Positions 19,262 to 28,308 are shown, counted from the stretch's first letter. The stretch: 64,000 nucleotides of DNA from Limisphaerales bacterium (GCA_014382585.1 JACNJL010000028.1:111019-175018); one strand, 5' to 3'. Numbers and translations: made by a program. Notes: generated by a model from the sequence alone, not told the origin.

Positions 19262-19471
19262 CTAATAGCCTGCCTCCTCGGCACCATCCTCTTCTTCCTC
19301 GTATTGGGGAGTAAAAACGGCGATGCCTCGAAAATACGCACTGGAGCCCGCGCCTTCCTGGCAAATGGATACGCTGACCGGCTCCATTCCGTTTTGGCCC
19401 GCGTATCGGTTGATGGCGGCAGACACGGACTCGACTGAGTCCCCCGTAAATCCAGCGGCTTCATTGCGCAT
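19262..19471 (-). CDS. Small acidic protein, unknown function
   Basis: 69 residues from an ATG at 19471. The middle looks like a small folded unit (SAAINRYAGQNGMEPVSVSI, AYFRGIAVFTP), and the last dozen residues are strongly acidic (QYEEEEDGAEEAGY). Plus-strand frames over the same bases give low-complexity, unlikely proteins, which favours this one. No Shine-Dalgarno is obvious. It lies directly upstream of tRNA-Arg on the same strand. No family recognised. Confidence 0.5.
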   Translation of the reverse strand: MRNEAAGFTGDSVESVSAAINRYAGQNGMEPVSVSICQEGAGSSAYFRGIAVFTPQYEEEEDGAEEAGY

Positions 19472-19528
19472 CCGGAAAATTCAACTGAAAGTCAGCGCGA
19501 ACTCAACTGAATATTATGAACAGGGTTT

Positions 19529-19558
19529 TTGACATTTCAATTTGGTTTGCAATATCAG
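19529..19558 (+). promoter_or_regulatory. Possible promoter of the Gfo/Idh/MocA gene
   Basis: TTGACA (19529-19534), an 18-base spacer, then TATCAG (19553-19558), about 23 bases before the ATG at 19582. The -35 is perfect and the -10 matches four of six. It sits inside the longer reading frame, which supports the later start for that gene. Confidence 0.4.
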
Positions 19559-19581
19559 AACCCGACGCCAAACTGGCGGCG

Positions 19582-20904
19582 ATGAAAACCACTTCGCTTT
19601 CACGCCGCCAATTCCTCACCACCACCGCGCTGGCCTTTCCGTATGTCGCCACGCGGTCGTGGGCTAAATCACCAAATTCTACCGTACGACACGTGAGTTT
19701 CGGCGCCAACGGCATGGCCTTCGCCGATCTAAATGCAATTTCGGGTGTTTCTAATGTAGAAATGATTGCTTGTGCGGAAATCGATCCGGCAAGGCAGGAT
19801 CGGTTTGCCAAAAAGTTTCCGAAAGCGAAACGCTACACCGACTGGCGGAAACTCCTGGACAAAGAAGCGAAAAATTTTGACACCGCTAATGTGTCTACCC
19901 CGGATCATATGCATGCACCCATTGCCATGGGTGCCATGCAACTGGGCAAACATGTGTATGTGCAGAAACCACTATCCCATGATGTGTTTGAAAGCCGCAA
20001 GCTGCGTGAGTATGCCGCGGCCAACAAGCTGGTGACTCAGATGGGGATTCAGGTCCATTCGAGTCAAGTTTACCGCGAGGCTGTGGAGCTCGTTCATCAA
20101 GGCGCCATTGGTAAAGTCACAGAAGTGCACACTTGGAGCAGCAAGAAATGGGGCGACACTAGTCCACGCCCCAGCCGGAAAGATAAAATACCTGCCGGGA
20201 TGGATTGGGACGCATGGTGCGGAGTAGCTACCAAGAATGATTTTATCAATGGTTACTACCATCCTGGCAATTGGCGTAGGCGCCTTGATTACGGCACCGG
20301 AACCTTTGGTGATATGGGCTGCCACATCTATGATCCTATGTACGGTGCCGTCGGACTAACAGCGCCCATCAGCGTCCGCAGCGAAGGCCCGGCTCCGGTA
20401 GCCAATTCACACAGCTGGAATATTAACGCTAAAATTCACTATGTGTTCCCAGGCACCAAATATACTGAAGGTAAAACGATAAACGTTACCTGGTACGACG
20501 GTGATCAACGACCGGATGCTAATGTACAAAAGAGGATCGGCCGTGGGTTACCCGGGCAAGGATCCGTTCTCTTTGGCACAAAGGGACACATGATTATCCC
20601 CCATGTCGGCAAAGCCATTCTTTTACCCGAAGACAAATATAAGGATTACAAACGTCCTGAAATAGGCGCAGTCAATCACTGGGAATCGTTCATCTACGCA
20701 TCACGCGGAGAAGGTAAGACCTCGGCGAATTTTGACTACTCTGGACCGATGACTGAAGCAATTCTGCTCGGAGGCATCGCTACGCGCTATCCGAAAGAAG
20801 AGCTACGCTGGGACGCTGATAAACTAACTTTCAGCAATAACAGCATTGCCACGGCTCTTGTTAAACGAGAATACCGCAAGGGATGGGAAGTGGAAGGGCT
20901 TTAA
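19582..20904 (+). CDS. Tat-exported Gfo/Idh/MocA family oxidoreductase
   Basis: 440 residues from ATG 19582. The N-terminus is a twin-arginine signal (LSRRQFLTTTALAFPYVA), so the protein is probably folded with its cofactor before export. A Rossmann domain follows, with a modified glycine motif (HVSFGANGMAFADLNAI), TPDHMHAPIAMGAMQLGKHV and VQKPLSHDVFESRKL, where QKP replaces the usual EKP. The C-terminal domain contains RRLDYGTGTFGDMGCHIYDP. The family uses NAD(P) to oxidise sugars or derivatives, and Tat-exported paralogues are numerous in Verrucomicrobia and Planctomycetes. Substrate unknown. The 3' end overlaps the convergent MidA-like gene by four bases. Confidence 0.9.
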   Translation: MKTTSLSRRQFLTTTALAFPYVATRSWAKSPNSTVRHVSFGANGMAFADLNAISGVSNVEMIACAEIDPARQDRFAKKFPKAKRYTDWRKLLDKEAKNFDTANVSTPDHMHAPIAMGAMQLGKHVYVQKPLSHDVFESRKLREYAAANKLVTQMGIQVHSSQVYREAVELVHQGAIGKVTEVHTWSSKKWGDTSPRPSRKDKIPAGMDWDAWCGVATKNDFINGYYHPGNWRRRLDYGTGTFGDMGCHIYDPMYGAVGLTAPISVRSEGPAPVANSHSWNINAKIHYVFPGTKYTEGKTINVTWYDGDQRPDANVQKRIGRGLPGQGSVLFGTKGHMIIPHVGKAILLPEDKYKDYKRPEIGAVNHWESFIYASRGEGKTSANFDYSGPMTEAILLGGIATRYPKEELRWDADKLTFSNNSIATALVKREYRKGWEVEGL

Positions 20905-21947
20905 CCCCGCCAATTTTCCAACACTTTAAACGCACGCCCCAAGTGCTCCGGATGCACGAGGGTTTGGAATTGGCGTATGCGTTCGGGTGTCCACTCGGGA
21001 AAACAATCCTGATTTTGCAGCGTTTTCTCGAAGATGCTAACAAGCCATTGGGCTTGAGTTGAAACAATCCGCTCATGAACACCAGCGGCCTCGGCGGCAA
21101 ACCCCAGTGCGGCCAGGTTCACCGAGGCGGTGAGATCTTGTTCACCCACATTGGCCAGCAGATTGTCGGTTTGGCGCTGACCGTGATAGGCACGCAAAGT
21201 TCCGTGAGGACGCGGGGGCGCAAAAAACTCTTCCTCCTCTAAAAAATAATCAATCGCCACCGCACGGCCTTTGCGCAGGGAAGTACACACTTCATTCCAA
21301 AAAGGCGTGAGCGTGGGGACTTGAACCATGCCGGTGCCATCAGGCAACCCGCCCCCAACATTCCAACTGTCTTTGACGGCATCCATCCGGTGCCATTCGA
21401 ATTGGCCCCCGCTTTCCCCTACACCGCATTCAAACCAACTTTTTGTTTCAGAATCCCACTCAAGTTTTTGCGCCGGAAATGCATCGAGCAATTCGTTGCA
21501 AAAAAACACGCCATGAATGGCTGGTGGCATTTCTTTTCTCCACTGGATTTTCCCTTCGTGAGAGGCAAGCATTTCACTTTGCCACTCCTGGCGAACACGC
21601 GAGGGCTCCAGTAAAACGAACGTCATACGTTCGTAAATTCCTGGATGCCAAACGCGAAAGGTTTCAAGAATATCATTAGCCAACCGTCCATCATGCGCGC
21701 CGGCTTCGACCAATTGTATGGGGCCTTCCAACTCCGCAAGCCATTCGGAGAATTGAAATGCCAGCAATTCACCAAACACGGACCCCACGCTGACGCTGGT
21801 AAAAAAATCACCGCGCCGGCCGACCTTGTGTTGTTTTTCGTAGTAACCCAAGCCCGGCTCATACAGTGCCAGCTCCATAAAACGTCTAAACGGAATTCCG
21901 CCTTTTTGGGCAATTTCGTTGTGAATCCGTTGTTCAAGTTCGTTCAT
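20901..21947 (-). CDS. MidA/NDUFAF7-like SAM-dependent methyltransferase (DUF185)
   Basis: 348 residues from ATG 21947 (MNELEQRIHNEI); a longer frame to 22115 runs into the divergent tlyA gene and is rejected. Family landmarks: PFRRFMELALYEPGLGYYEK, RRGDFFTSVSVGSVFGELLA, LVEAGAHDGRLANDIL (SAM site) and GVFFCNELLDAFPAQKLEW. Human NDUFAF7 methylates an arginine of a complex I subunit; the bacterial role is less clear. It is divergent from tlyA with about 50 bases between starts. Confidence 0.9.
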   Translation of the reverse strand: MNELEQRIHNEIAQKGGIPFRRFMELALYEPGLGYYEKQHKVGRRGDFFTSVSVGSVFGELLAFQFSEWLAELEGPIQLVEAGAHDGRLANDILETFRVWHPGIYERMTFVLLEPSRVRQEWQSEMLASHEGKIQWRKEMPPAIHGVFFCNELLDAFPAQKLEWDSETKSWFECGVGESGGQFEWHRMDAVKDSWNVGGGLPDGTGMVQVPTLTPFWNEVCTSLRKGRAVAIDYFLEEEEFFAPPRPHGTLRAYHGQRQTDNLLANVGEQDLTASVNLAALGFAAEAAGVHERIVSTQAQWLVSIFEKTLQNQDCFPEWTPERIRQFQTLVHPEHLGRAFKVLENWRG

Positions 21948-21999
21948 TGCTTGCGATGCGTCGCGCGTTGTTTTACAAACGCCGCCACATCCTGACCCT

Positions 22000-22761
22000 A
22001 TGTCACCTGCTGCATCAACTCGTAAACGCCTCGACCAAGCTTTGTTCGACAACGGACAAACTGAAAGCCGTGAAAAAGCCAAACGCCTTATTATGGCCGG
22101 CAAGGTTCGCATCAACGATCAGTTAGCGCGCAAGCCCAGCGATTCGGTGTTACCGGAGGACACGCTAAAAATCGAGGAGCCGGAAAAATACGTGAGCCGC
22201 GGCGGGTTTAAATTGGAAAAGGCACTGAAGGATTTCTCCATCAAAGTGAAGGACGCCATTGCAGTCGATCTCGGCGCGTCCACCGGCGGCTTCACGGACT
22301 GTCTATTGCAAGCGGGCGCCAGGCGCGTGTACGCGGTGGACGTGGGCAAGGGCCAACTCGCGTGGCATTTGCGGCGCGATCACCGCGTGATCGTGATGGA
22401 AAAAACCAACGCCCGCCATCTCGATCGCAACGCATTGCCTAAAAATTTTGAGCGCGCGGATGTGATCACCATCGATTGCTCATTTATCTCACTGCGCAAA
22501 ATCATCCCCGCCGCCGTTGCTTTATTACGTGGAGGAGGTACACTGATTGCGCTGATCAAGCCGCAGTTCGAAGCCGCCAAAATCGAAGTAGACAAAGGTG
22601 CCGGCGTCATCAAAGACCCCGCCATCCACGCGCGCGTGATACATGAATTGAAAGCATTTGTGGAAGAACACGGCGGATTAGTGTGGCGTGGCGACACGGA
22701 ATCGCCCCTCACCGGCCCCAAAGGCAACAAAGAATTTCTGGCTTGGATTGAAAAAAAATAA
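22000..22761 (+). CDS. tlyA: TlyA family rRNA 2'-O-methyltransferase
   Basis: 253 residues. An N-terminal S4 RNA-binding domain (RLDQALFDNGQTESREKAK, AGKVRINDQ, KYVSRGGFKLEKALKDF) is joined to an FtsJ-type methyltransferase domain with SAM motif AVDLGASTGGFTDCLLQAGA and a conserved IDCSFISLRKI strand. TlyA enzymes methylate cytidine 2'-OH groups in 16S and 23S rRNA; mycobacterial TlyA determines capreomycin sensitivity. The following nadK and LacI-type genes overlap or abut, giving a tlyA-nadK-regulator unit. tlyA next to nadK is a common bacterial arrangement. Confidence 0.94.
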   Translation: MSPAASTRKRLDQALFDNGQTESREKAKRLIMAGKVRINDQLARKPSDSVLPEDTLKIEEPEKYVSRGGFKLEKALKDFSIKVKDAIAVDLGASTGGFTDCLLQAGARRVYAVDVGKGQLAWHLRRDHRVIVMEKTNARHLDRNALPKNFERADVITIDCSFISLRKIIPAAVALLRGGGTLIALIKPQFEAAKIEVDKGAGVIKDPAIHARVIHELKAFVEEHGGLVWRGDTESPLTGPKGNKEFLAWIEKK

Positions 22762-23629
22762 ATCCATCAAGACCGTTGGCCTCATCGCCAACCCGAAACA
22801 CGCCACCGAAACAGGCTTGGCGCGCGAAGCCGCCAATCTCATCACCGGTGCCGGTCGCAAGCTGATGGTGGATCAAACCACCGTGACCGCCACCGGCGTG
22901 GACGGCATCACGCTGCCAAACCTTATCGAGCTGGCTCGCCTGTGCGACCTCATGGTGGTAGTGGGCGGCGACGGCACCGTGCTGCATGTGGCGCGCAAAA
23001 CCGCTGGATGCAACACCCCCATCCTCGGCGTCAACTCCGGACGACTCGGATTCCTCACATCCGCTTCCGAAGAAACTCTGGAAGAAGGGCTCGGGAGCTT
23101 ATGGAGCGGCAAATACATCGTTGATCCACTGCCCCTCATCGAAGCCGCTGGCGAACACAACGGCAATAAATATAAAGCACTCGCGTTAAACGACATCCTC
23201 ATCAGCCGCGGCGCCAATCCGCGCCTTGTGGAGCTCGAAGTGGCCATGGACGGCGAGGCGCTCACACACTACCGCTGCGATGGTTTGATCGTCGCCACCC
23301 CGGCCGGTTCCACGGCCTATTCGCTGGCGGCCGGCGGAGCAGTAGTCACGCCGCGCGCGGAGGTGCTCACGCTCAACCCCATTTGTCCGCAGGCACTTTC
23401 CAATCGTCCGCTCATCATCAGTTTTGCCTCCACGATTGAAGTTAAAATTTTGAAGCATCGCGCCGAAACTTATCTTTCCGCCGATGGCCAAATGCAAACC
23501 GAACTGGCTACGGGCGATTGCATTCGCATCCGGCGCAGTCGACAAAAGGCGCGCCTCGTGCGGCTGGAAGGCCATTCATTTTTCGAGACACTGCGCCACA
23601 AACTCAACTGGACCGGTTCCCACGCCTAA
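22748..23629 (+). CDS. nadK: NAD kinase
   Basis: 293 residues if the TTG at 22748 is the start (LKKNKSIKTVGLIAN). The frame stays open upstream to 22688, but those bases code for the end of TlyA. The enzyme phosphorylates NAD to NADP with ATP. The hallmark GGDGTVLHVARKT (with conserved GGDG) and LGVNSGRLGFLTSA (NxGxLGFL) are present, as is the C-terminal substrate loop GLIVATPAGSTAYSLAAGGA. The stop overlaps the next ATG (TAATG). The weak start leaves the exact N-terminus uncertain. Confidence 0.93.
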   Translation: MKKNKSIKTVGLIANPKHATETGLAREAANLITGAGRKLMVDQTTVTATGVDGITLPNLIELARLCDLMVVVGGDGTVLHVARKTAGCNTPILGVNSGRLGFLTSASEETLEEGLGSLWSGKYIVDPLPLIEAAGEHNGNKYKALALNDILISRGANPRLVELEVAMDGEALTHYRCDGLIVATPAGSTAYSLAAGGAVVTPRAEVLTLNPICPQALSNRPLIISFASTIEVKILKHRAETYLSADGQMQTELATGDCIRIRRSRQKARLVRLEGHSFFETLRHKLNWTGSHA

Positions 23630-24636
23630 TGGTGCGCCTCAAAGACATCGCGGCCAGCGCGGGCGTTTCGGTGATGACTGTCTCCAAAGCCCTGCGCGAC
23701 GAGCCGGATATTTCTGCCAAAACCAAGTCGCGCATTAAAACGCTCGCCGCCGAAGTTGGCTATGTGCCCAATCATTCCGCACGCGGATTACGCACGCGCA
23801 AGACGCATCAGTTTGGCCTCGTCATTTCCTCGCTCACCAATCCCGTTTACACACGCACCTTTATGGCCATCGAGGAACAAGCGCACGAGCTGGGCTACGA
23901 AATTATCCTCGCCCAAACGCTGAATAATCCTGAACGCGAAGCCGCGTGCATCCGGCGATTGCTCGCTCGTCAGGTCGATGGACTTTTCATCCGGCCCGTG
24001 TATCGCGCTGATCCTGCCGCTGCGATTTATGATGAACTCAAGCAACGCGGCACCCCCACCGTCATCCTCGGCCATCGCGCTTTGTTTTGCAGTGATTTTC
24101 CGAATGTGGAAACCGATGACCTCGCCGCTACCGAAGCCGCCACCCAACATTTGCTCGAACTGGGCCATCGCCGCATCGCGTGCTTTGCTGGGCCCACGTT
24201 TGCTCCGTGGGCGCAGGAACGTTTTGAGGGCTATCGACGCGCGTTGATGGGGCAACAAATCGAGGCGGACGAAAAACTTATCTTCCATTCCGGCTCCACT
24301 ATCGAAGAAGGCAAAGCCGCCGCGTTGCAGTTAATTAATGAACGCCCCGGCGCCACCGCCATCCTCGCCGCCAACGACCTCGTCGCCATCGGCGCGGCCA
24401 CCACGCTGCTCGATCAAGGCGTGAAAATCCCCGAAGACATTTCCGTGGTCGGCTTCGGCAACACCCTCACTGCCGAATATTTCCGCGTACCGTTGACCAC
24501 CGTCAGTCAACCCAAATATCGCCGGGGCATTTCCGCAATGGAATCAATGACCACCCTCCTCGCCGGCGAAACCGTGGGCACCAAACGATTAGCCGCCGAA
24601 TTAGTCATCCGCAAAAGCACCGCCGCCCCCCTGTAG
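23629..24636 (+). CDS. LacI family transcriptional regulator
   Basis: 335 residues from ATG 23629, which overlaps the nadK stop. The N-terminal helix-turn-helix and hinge are canonical (RLKDIAASAGVSVMTVSKAL, SRIKTLAAEVGYVPNHSARG). A periplasmic-binding-like sensor domain follows (FGLVISSLTNPVYTRTFMAI, LLARQVDGLFIRP, HRRIACFAGP, AILAANDLVAIGAATTL). Family members usually bind sugars or purines. No sugar gene adjoins it, so the target is unknown. The TAG stop lies within a 29-base hairpin repeat. Confidence 0.93.
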   Translation: MVRLKDIAASAGVSVMTVSKALRDEPDISAKTKSRIKTLAAEVGYVPNHSARGLRTRKTHQFGLVISSLTNPVYTRTFMAIEEQAHELGYEIILAQTLNNPEREAACIRRLLARQVDGLFIRPVYRADPAAAIYDELKQRGTPTVILGHRALFCSDFPNVETDDLAATEAATQHLLELGHRRIACFAGPTFAPWAQERFEGYRRALMGQQIEADEKLIFHSGSTIEEGKAAALQLINERPGATAILAANDLVAIGAATTLLDQGVKIPEDISVVGFGNTLTAEYFRVPLTTVSQPKYRRGISAMESMTTLLAGETVGTKRLAAELVIRKSTAAPL

Positions 24637-24660
24637 CCTGGACCACCGATCCGGGCTACA
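24632..24660. repeat. 29-base palindromic repeat, copy 2
   Basis: TGTAGCCTGG and CCGGGCTACA form the arms. Reverse-complemented, it matches 12986-13014 at 25 of 29 positions. It contains the TAG stop codon (24634-24636) of the LacI-type gene, just as copy 1 contains the stop codon of the hemW-like gene. Confidence 0.8.
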
Positions 24661-24697
24661 TAAGCCATCGCATTGCTTTGTTTTTCTAGCTTCCATC

Positions 24698-24838
24698 TTC
24701 ACCCCACCCCTCTCCCAGGAAGGCTAAGATGATAAAAAATTGACCTCAAAAAATCATGCGAGTCCGAAGCCACCCCGTTTCAATCGAGTCGCGCATTTCA
24801 AAACAATCACAACCTCAGCGGAAGAGGCTTGGGGTGAA
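24698..24838. repeat. Degenerate inverted-repeat element, about 141 bases
   Basis: TTCACCCCACCCCTCTCCC (24698-24716) and GGAAGAGGCTTGGGGTGAA (24820-24838) are inverted copies matching at 16 of 19 positions. They enclose about 100 bases without a convincing reading frame. The element fills the gap between the convergent LacI-type and ribE genes and resembles a decayed miniature element. No target duplication was identified. Confidence 0.5.
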
Positions 24839-24857
24839 AGAGAAAAGCACCAAAGAC

Positions 24858-25457
24858 TTACCGCGCCGCAAACCGCTCGACGTATTTGCCGAGCATATCG
24901 GCTTCGAGGTTTACTGCGTCGCCCACGGCGCGTTCGCTTAATGCGGTGGACTCAAACGTGTGCGGGATAATCCAAATTGTGAAACTTTCTTTCTCAACCG
25001 CGGCCACGGTGAGACTGATGCCGTCCACGGCGATGGAGCCTTTGTGAATGACGTAGCGCATCACGTCATCGGGCGCGGCGATTTGGAGTTGATGGTCGTC
25101 GCCGGTTTTTTCCCACGTAATTATTTTCCCCATCCCATCAATGTGGCCGGTGACAAAATGGCCACCCAAACGCCCACCCGCTTCGAGGCTGCGCTCGAGA
25201 TTCACCAACGAACCCGCGCGGCAATGTTGGAGGTTGGTGAGGTTCCAAGTTTCGTTGAGCAAATCAAACTGCGCGGTCTTGGCGCGGCCTTTGGGGATGA
25301 GCTCGGCTACGGTGAGGCAACAGCCATTGACCGCGAGGCTGTCGCCCACCTTAAGCCCGCCGCCGGTTTTGCGGAGGGTCAGCGTGAGCCGAATGGATTT
25401 GTCGGTCGGCTGGATGGATTCCACCGTGCCGGTTTCTTCGATAATGCCCGTAAACAT
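24858..25457 (-). CDS. ribE: Riboflavin synthase alpha chain
   Basis: 199 residues. The enzyme dismutates two 6,7-dimethyl-8-ribityllumazine molecules to riboflavin. The start MFTGIIEETGTVESI is diagnostic. The two lumazine-binding repeats are visible: SLAVNGCCLTVAEL and HFVTGHIDGMGKI in and after the first, KGSIAVDGISLTVAAV in the second. The internal duplication matches the family length. It lies ten bases downstream of ribD on the same strand, so both steps of the pathway are probably co-transcribed. No FMN riboswitch was recognised upstream of ribD. Confidence 0.96.
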   Translation of the reverse strand: MFTGIIEETGTVESIQPTDKSIRLTLTLRKTGGGLKVGDSLAVNGCCLTVAELIPKGRAKTAQFDLLNETWNLTNLQHCRAGSLVNLERSLEAGGRLGGHFVTGHIDGMGKIITWEKTGDDHQLQIAAPDDVMRYVIHKGSIAVDGISLTVAAVEKESFTIWIIPHTFESTALSERAVGDAVNLEADMLGKYVERFAAR

Positions 25458-25467
25458 TGCGCCGCAC

Positions 25468-26571
25468 TCAATCGCTCACCACGCGCGCCGTCAACAACAA
25501 ATCCGGCCCGAGCCGCCGCCATTGCACGTTTGTAAGCTTGGGAGCTTGTTTCAAATTCGCCGCGCCTTTGCCGCCCACGGCGGGTCGCGCGTGTTTTCCG
25601 CCCAACACTTTGGGTGCATAAAAAAACGCCACGCGCTGCGCCAGTTTGTTTTCAATGAAAGAGGCGTTCACTTCGCCGCCACCTTCGACGAGTAATTGCG
25701 TGACCTCCTCACGCCCCAGCCGCTTGAGCAACCAACGCAAATCCACGCGCCCTTTGCGCGCGGGCGCCTCAATGACATCCACCCGTTTCCGCAATGCCTC
25801 CACCCGCCGCGCAGGTGCGCCTTTCGCAACCACCACCGTGGTGAGCGCGGCGTGTTCGTCGGCCACCACATTAGCCGTCACTGGCGTCCGTGCTTTGGAA
25901 TCCAAAATAATTCGACGCAGTGAATTCTTCGCACCGCGCACAGTAAGGCTGGGGTCATCGGCAAGCACAGTCTCGATGCCGACAAGAATCGCATCCGCGC
26001 CTTTGCGCAAATGCATTGCCTCACGTCGCGCGGCTTCACTGGTGATCCATTTGGACTCGCCGTGCTCCGTGGCGATTTTTCCATCGAGCGTCATCGCAGC
26101 TTTCACGGTGACCAGCGGAGTGCCTTTTACAATCCAATGATTGAACGCGGCATTCAATTCCGTTGCTTCATCGGCTAAAATATTTTTAACGACCTCAATC
26201 CCCGCGCGCCGCAACACGCGAAAGGCACGTCCGGAATGAGCGGGGTTCGGATCCTTGGCCGCCACCACCACACGCGCGATGCCCGCCTCGATGATGGCCT
26301 CCGTGCAAGGCGGCGTTTTACCGGTGGTACTGCAGGGCTCAAGCGTGACGTACAGCGTCGAGCCTTTCACATTGTAATCGTGCTTGCGCGCGTTATTGAG
26401 CGCGGCAATTTCCGCGTGTGGGCCTCCCGCGCGGCGATGCCAACCTTTGCCAATCACCACGCTGCCTTTCACCAATATCGCGCCGACCATCGGATTGGGC
26501 GAAGTGAGGGCATAACCCTTGCGCGCTAAGGCGAGCGCCTCGCGCATACGAATCTCATCGGGGTTTTGCAC
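25468..26571 (-). CDS. ribD: Bifunctional riboflavin biosynthesis deaminase/reductase RibD
   Basis: 367 residues from a GTG at 26571; an internal ATG at 26547 (MREALALARKGY) is the alternative. The N-terminal deaminase domain has the zinc site GGPHAEIAALNNA and VTLEPCSTTGKTPPCTEAII. The C-terminal reductase domain (about 150-367) has VTVKAAMTLDGKIATEHGES, DAILVGIETVLADDP and LLVEGGGEVNASFIE. It catalyses the second and third steps of riboflavin synthesis. Upstream is ftsY, ten bases away on the same strand. Confidence 0.96.
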   Translation of the reverse strand: MQNPDEIRMREALALARKGYALTSPNPMVGAILVKGSVVIGKGWHRRAGGPHAEIAALNNARKHDYNVKGSTLYVTLEPCSTTGKTPPCTEAIIEAGIARVVVAAKDPNPAHSGRAFRVLRRAGIEVVKNILADEATELNAAFNHWIVKGTPLVTVKAAMTLDGKIATEHGESKWITSEAARREAMHLRKGADAILVGIETVLADDPSLTVRGAKNSLRRIILDSKARTPVTANVVADEHAALTTVVVAKGAPARRVEALRKRVDVIEAPARKGRVDLRWLLKRLGREEVTQLLVEGGGEVNASFIENKLAQRVAFFYAPKVLGGKHARPAVGGKGAANLKQAPKLTNVQWRRLGPDLLLTARVVSD

Positions 26572-26580
26572 GGCGAAAGC

Positions 26581-27492
26581 CTACTCCGCAAAGAGCGCTT
26601 CGGCAAACTGTGAGGCGACGAAGGGCTGCAAATCATCCGCCTGTTCACCGAGCCCAATGAATTTGATGGGCAAATCCAGCTCCTGATGAATCGCCACCAC
26701 CATGCCCCCTTTACTGGTGCCATCAAGTTTGGTGATCACGAGGCCGGTGAGCGGAACTGTCTTATTGAATTCACGCGCTTGCGTAAGCGCGTTCATCCCG
26801 GTGGAGGCATCAAGAACAAGCAGCACCTCGTGGGGCGCGCCCTCGGCTTGACGACCGATCACGCGGTGCAATTTCTCCAGCTCCTGCATTAGATTGCTTT
26901 TGGTGTGCAGCCGACCGGCGGTGTCGATGAAAAGGTAATCCGCCTTGCGTGATTGTGCGGCACTGAGGGCATCGTGCCCCACCGCAGCGGGATCCGCACC
27001 GTAGCTGCCGGCAATGACCGGCACATCCAATCGTCCGCCCCATTCCTTGAGTTGCTCCACTGCGGCGGCGCGAAAGGTATCACACGCAGCAAGCACAGCC
27101 GTGCCGCCGTGGGTTTGCACGCGATGCGCGAGCTTGGCGGCGGTGGTCGTTTTGCCTGCACCATTAACGCCAACCATCGATACGACGGTGAGCCCACCGG
27201 GATGGTAATTTAGCCCCGGGGGTTCACCATTGAATGTAGAGATCACTTCGCGCCGTGCGACCGTCAGAACGTCGAGTCCATCTTTGCCCTGAGATTCGTA
27301 ATTGGCTTTGACTGCCGTGAGAATGCGTTGAGTCATTGGCAGGCCGAGGTCGGCGCTGATGAGCGTGTGCTCAATTTCCTCAAGGGTATCCTCATCGAGC
27401 TTGGGCGAGCGCGAAACGATGCGGTGAATCTCGTGCGACAGCTTTGCCTGCGTGCGTTGAAGGCCCGCCTTAAATTTATCGAACAACCCCAT
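26581..27492 (-). CDS. ftsY: Signal recognition particle receptor FtsY
   Basis: 303 residues: NG domain only, without the long acidic N-terminal domain of E. coli FtsY. The N domain ([20 protein letters not shown]) precedes the GTPase domain, with G1 [14 protein letters not shown], the [14 protein letters not shown] motif, [16 protein letters not shown] and [12 protein letters not shown]. FtsY docks ribosome-SRP complexes at the membrane. Its stop is ten bases before the ribD start, and its ATG abuts the stop of the PHP gene. Confidence 0.97.
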   Translation of the reverse strand: MGLFDKFKAGLQRTQAKLSHEIHRIVSRSPKLDEDTLEEIEHTLISADLGLPMTQRILTAVKANYESQGKDGLDVLTVARREVISTFNGEPPGLNYHPGGLTVVSMVGVNGAGKTTTAAKLAHRVQTHGGTAVLAACDTFRAAAVEQLKEWGGRLDVPVIAGSYGADPAAVGHDALSAAQSRKADYLFIDTAGRLHTKSNLMQELEKLHRVIGRQAEGAPHEVLLVLDASTGMNALTQAREFNKTVPLTGLVITKLDGTSKGGMVVAIHQELDLPIKFIGLGEQADDLQPFVASQFAEALFAE

Positions 27493-28308
27493 TTACGCGG
27501 CCACGGCTGATTTCATTTTTGCGATAAAACTTACCGGCACTTTCACCGCGCCAATGAGCGGTTTGCCTTTATTTTCGCCGTGGCAATCGGAGCCGCCGGT
27601 GACGAGCAAACTATACTGCTCGGCGAGCATCAAATAATGCTCCGTCATCGGCGTGCTGTGGCGTGTGTAGAGGCATTCGAGTCCGTCCATTCCCAATTCC
27701 ACCAAGGGCGGAATGACCTCGTCGCGATGATACAACCCCGGATGCGCGAGCACCGCCAGGCCATCAGCATCGTGAATCAGTTGAATGGCCTCCGCCGCGC
27801 TTAGCTTCGCCTTGGTGACCCAAGCGGGCTTGCCTTTTTTGAGCCATTTATTAAACGCTTCATCGAGGTTTCGGCAATGCCCCGCCTCAACCAACGCGCG
27901 GCCAATGTGCGGACGCCCCGGCGCATCGCAATCAGCTATGCGCATTACGTCTTCGGCAGTGATTGCGATGCCGAGCCCGTTGAGTTTGGCGACCATTTCG
28001 TGAATGCGATGGCGGCGTACTTCCTGATATTTGGCCAGCTCACTGAGCAGACGCGGGTTTTCGAGGTCCAGAAAATAACCGAGCAGATGCAGCTCAAAGC
28101 CATCCAGCTCCACGGTAAATTCGCAGCCGGAAACAAACTCGATGTCGAGCTCCGCGCACGCGGCACCCATCCGGGCGCAGCCATCGATGGTATCGTGATC
28201 GGTGAGTGACATCACCGAAAGCCCAACGCGTTTGCCGTGGCCGGCGAGTTCCTCGGGCGTGTACGTGCCGTCAGAAAAATTTGTGTGGAGGTGGAGGTCG
28301 GCGTACAT
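27493..28308 (-). CDS. PHP-domain phosphoesterase (RNase AM/YciV-like)
   Basis: 271 residues from ATG 28308, which overlaps the nusB stop (TGATG); a TTG one codon earlier is less likely. The PHP metal-binding motifs are intact: DLHLHTNFSDGTYTPEEL, SLTDHDTIDG, LAVLAHPG and TGGSDCHGENKG. The arrangement matches the E. coli YciV/TrpH group, shown to be a 5'-3' exonuclease on short RNAs and 3',5'-bisphosphate nucleotides. Substrate here not proven. It sits within a nusB-PHP-ftsY-ribD-ribE run with minimal spacing. Confidence 0.9.
   Translation of the reverse strand: MYADLHLHTNFSDGTYTPEELAGHGKRVGLSVMSLTDHDTIDGCARMGAACAELDIEFVSGCEFTVELDGFELHLLGYFLDLENPRLLSELAKYQEVRRHRIHEMVAKLNGLGIAITAEDVMRIADCDAPGRPHIGRALVEAGHCRNLDEAFNKWLKKGKPAWVTKAKLSAAEAIQLIHDADGLAVLAHPGLYHRDEVIPPLVELGMDGLECLYTRHSTPMTEHYLMLAEQYSLLVTGGSDCHGENKGKPLIGAVKVPVSFIAKMKSAVAA

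Noticed and set aside
19142..19581. tRNA-Arg as an integration site for a mobile element
   Set aside because: No duplicated tRNA 3' end, integrase or composition break was seen nearby.
24637..26600. FMN riboswitch for ribD-ribE
   Set aside because: No RFN-like conserved elements were seen in the ten-base gap before ribD or in the region downstream of ribE.
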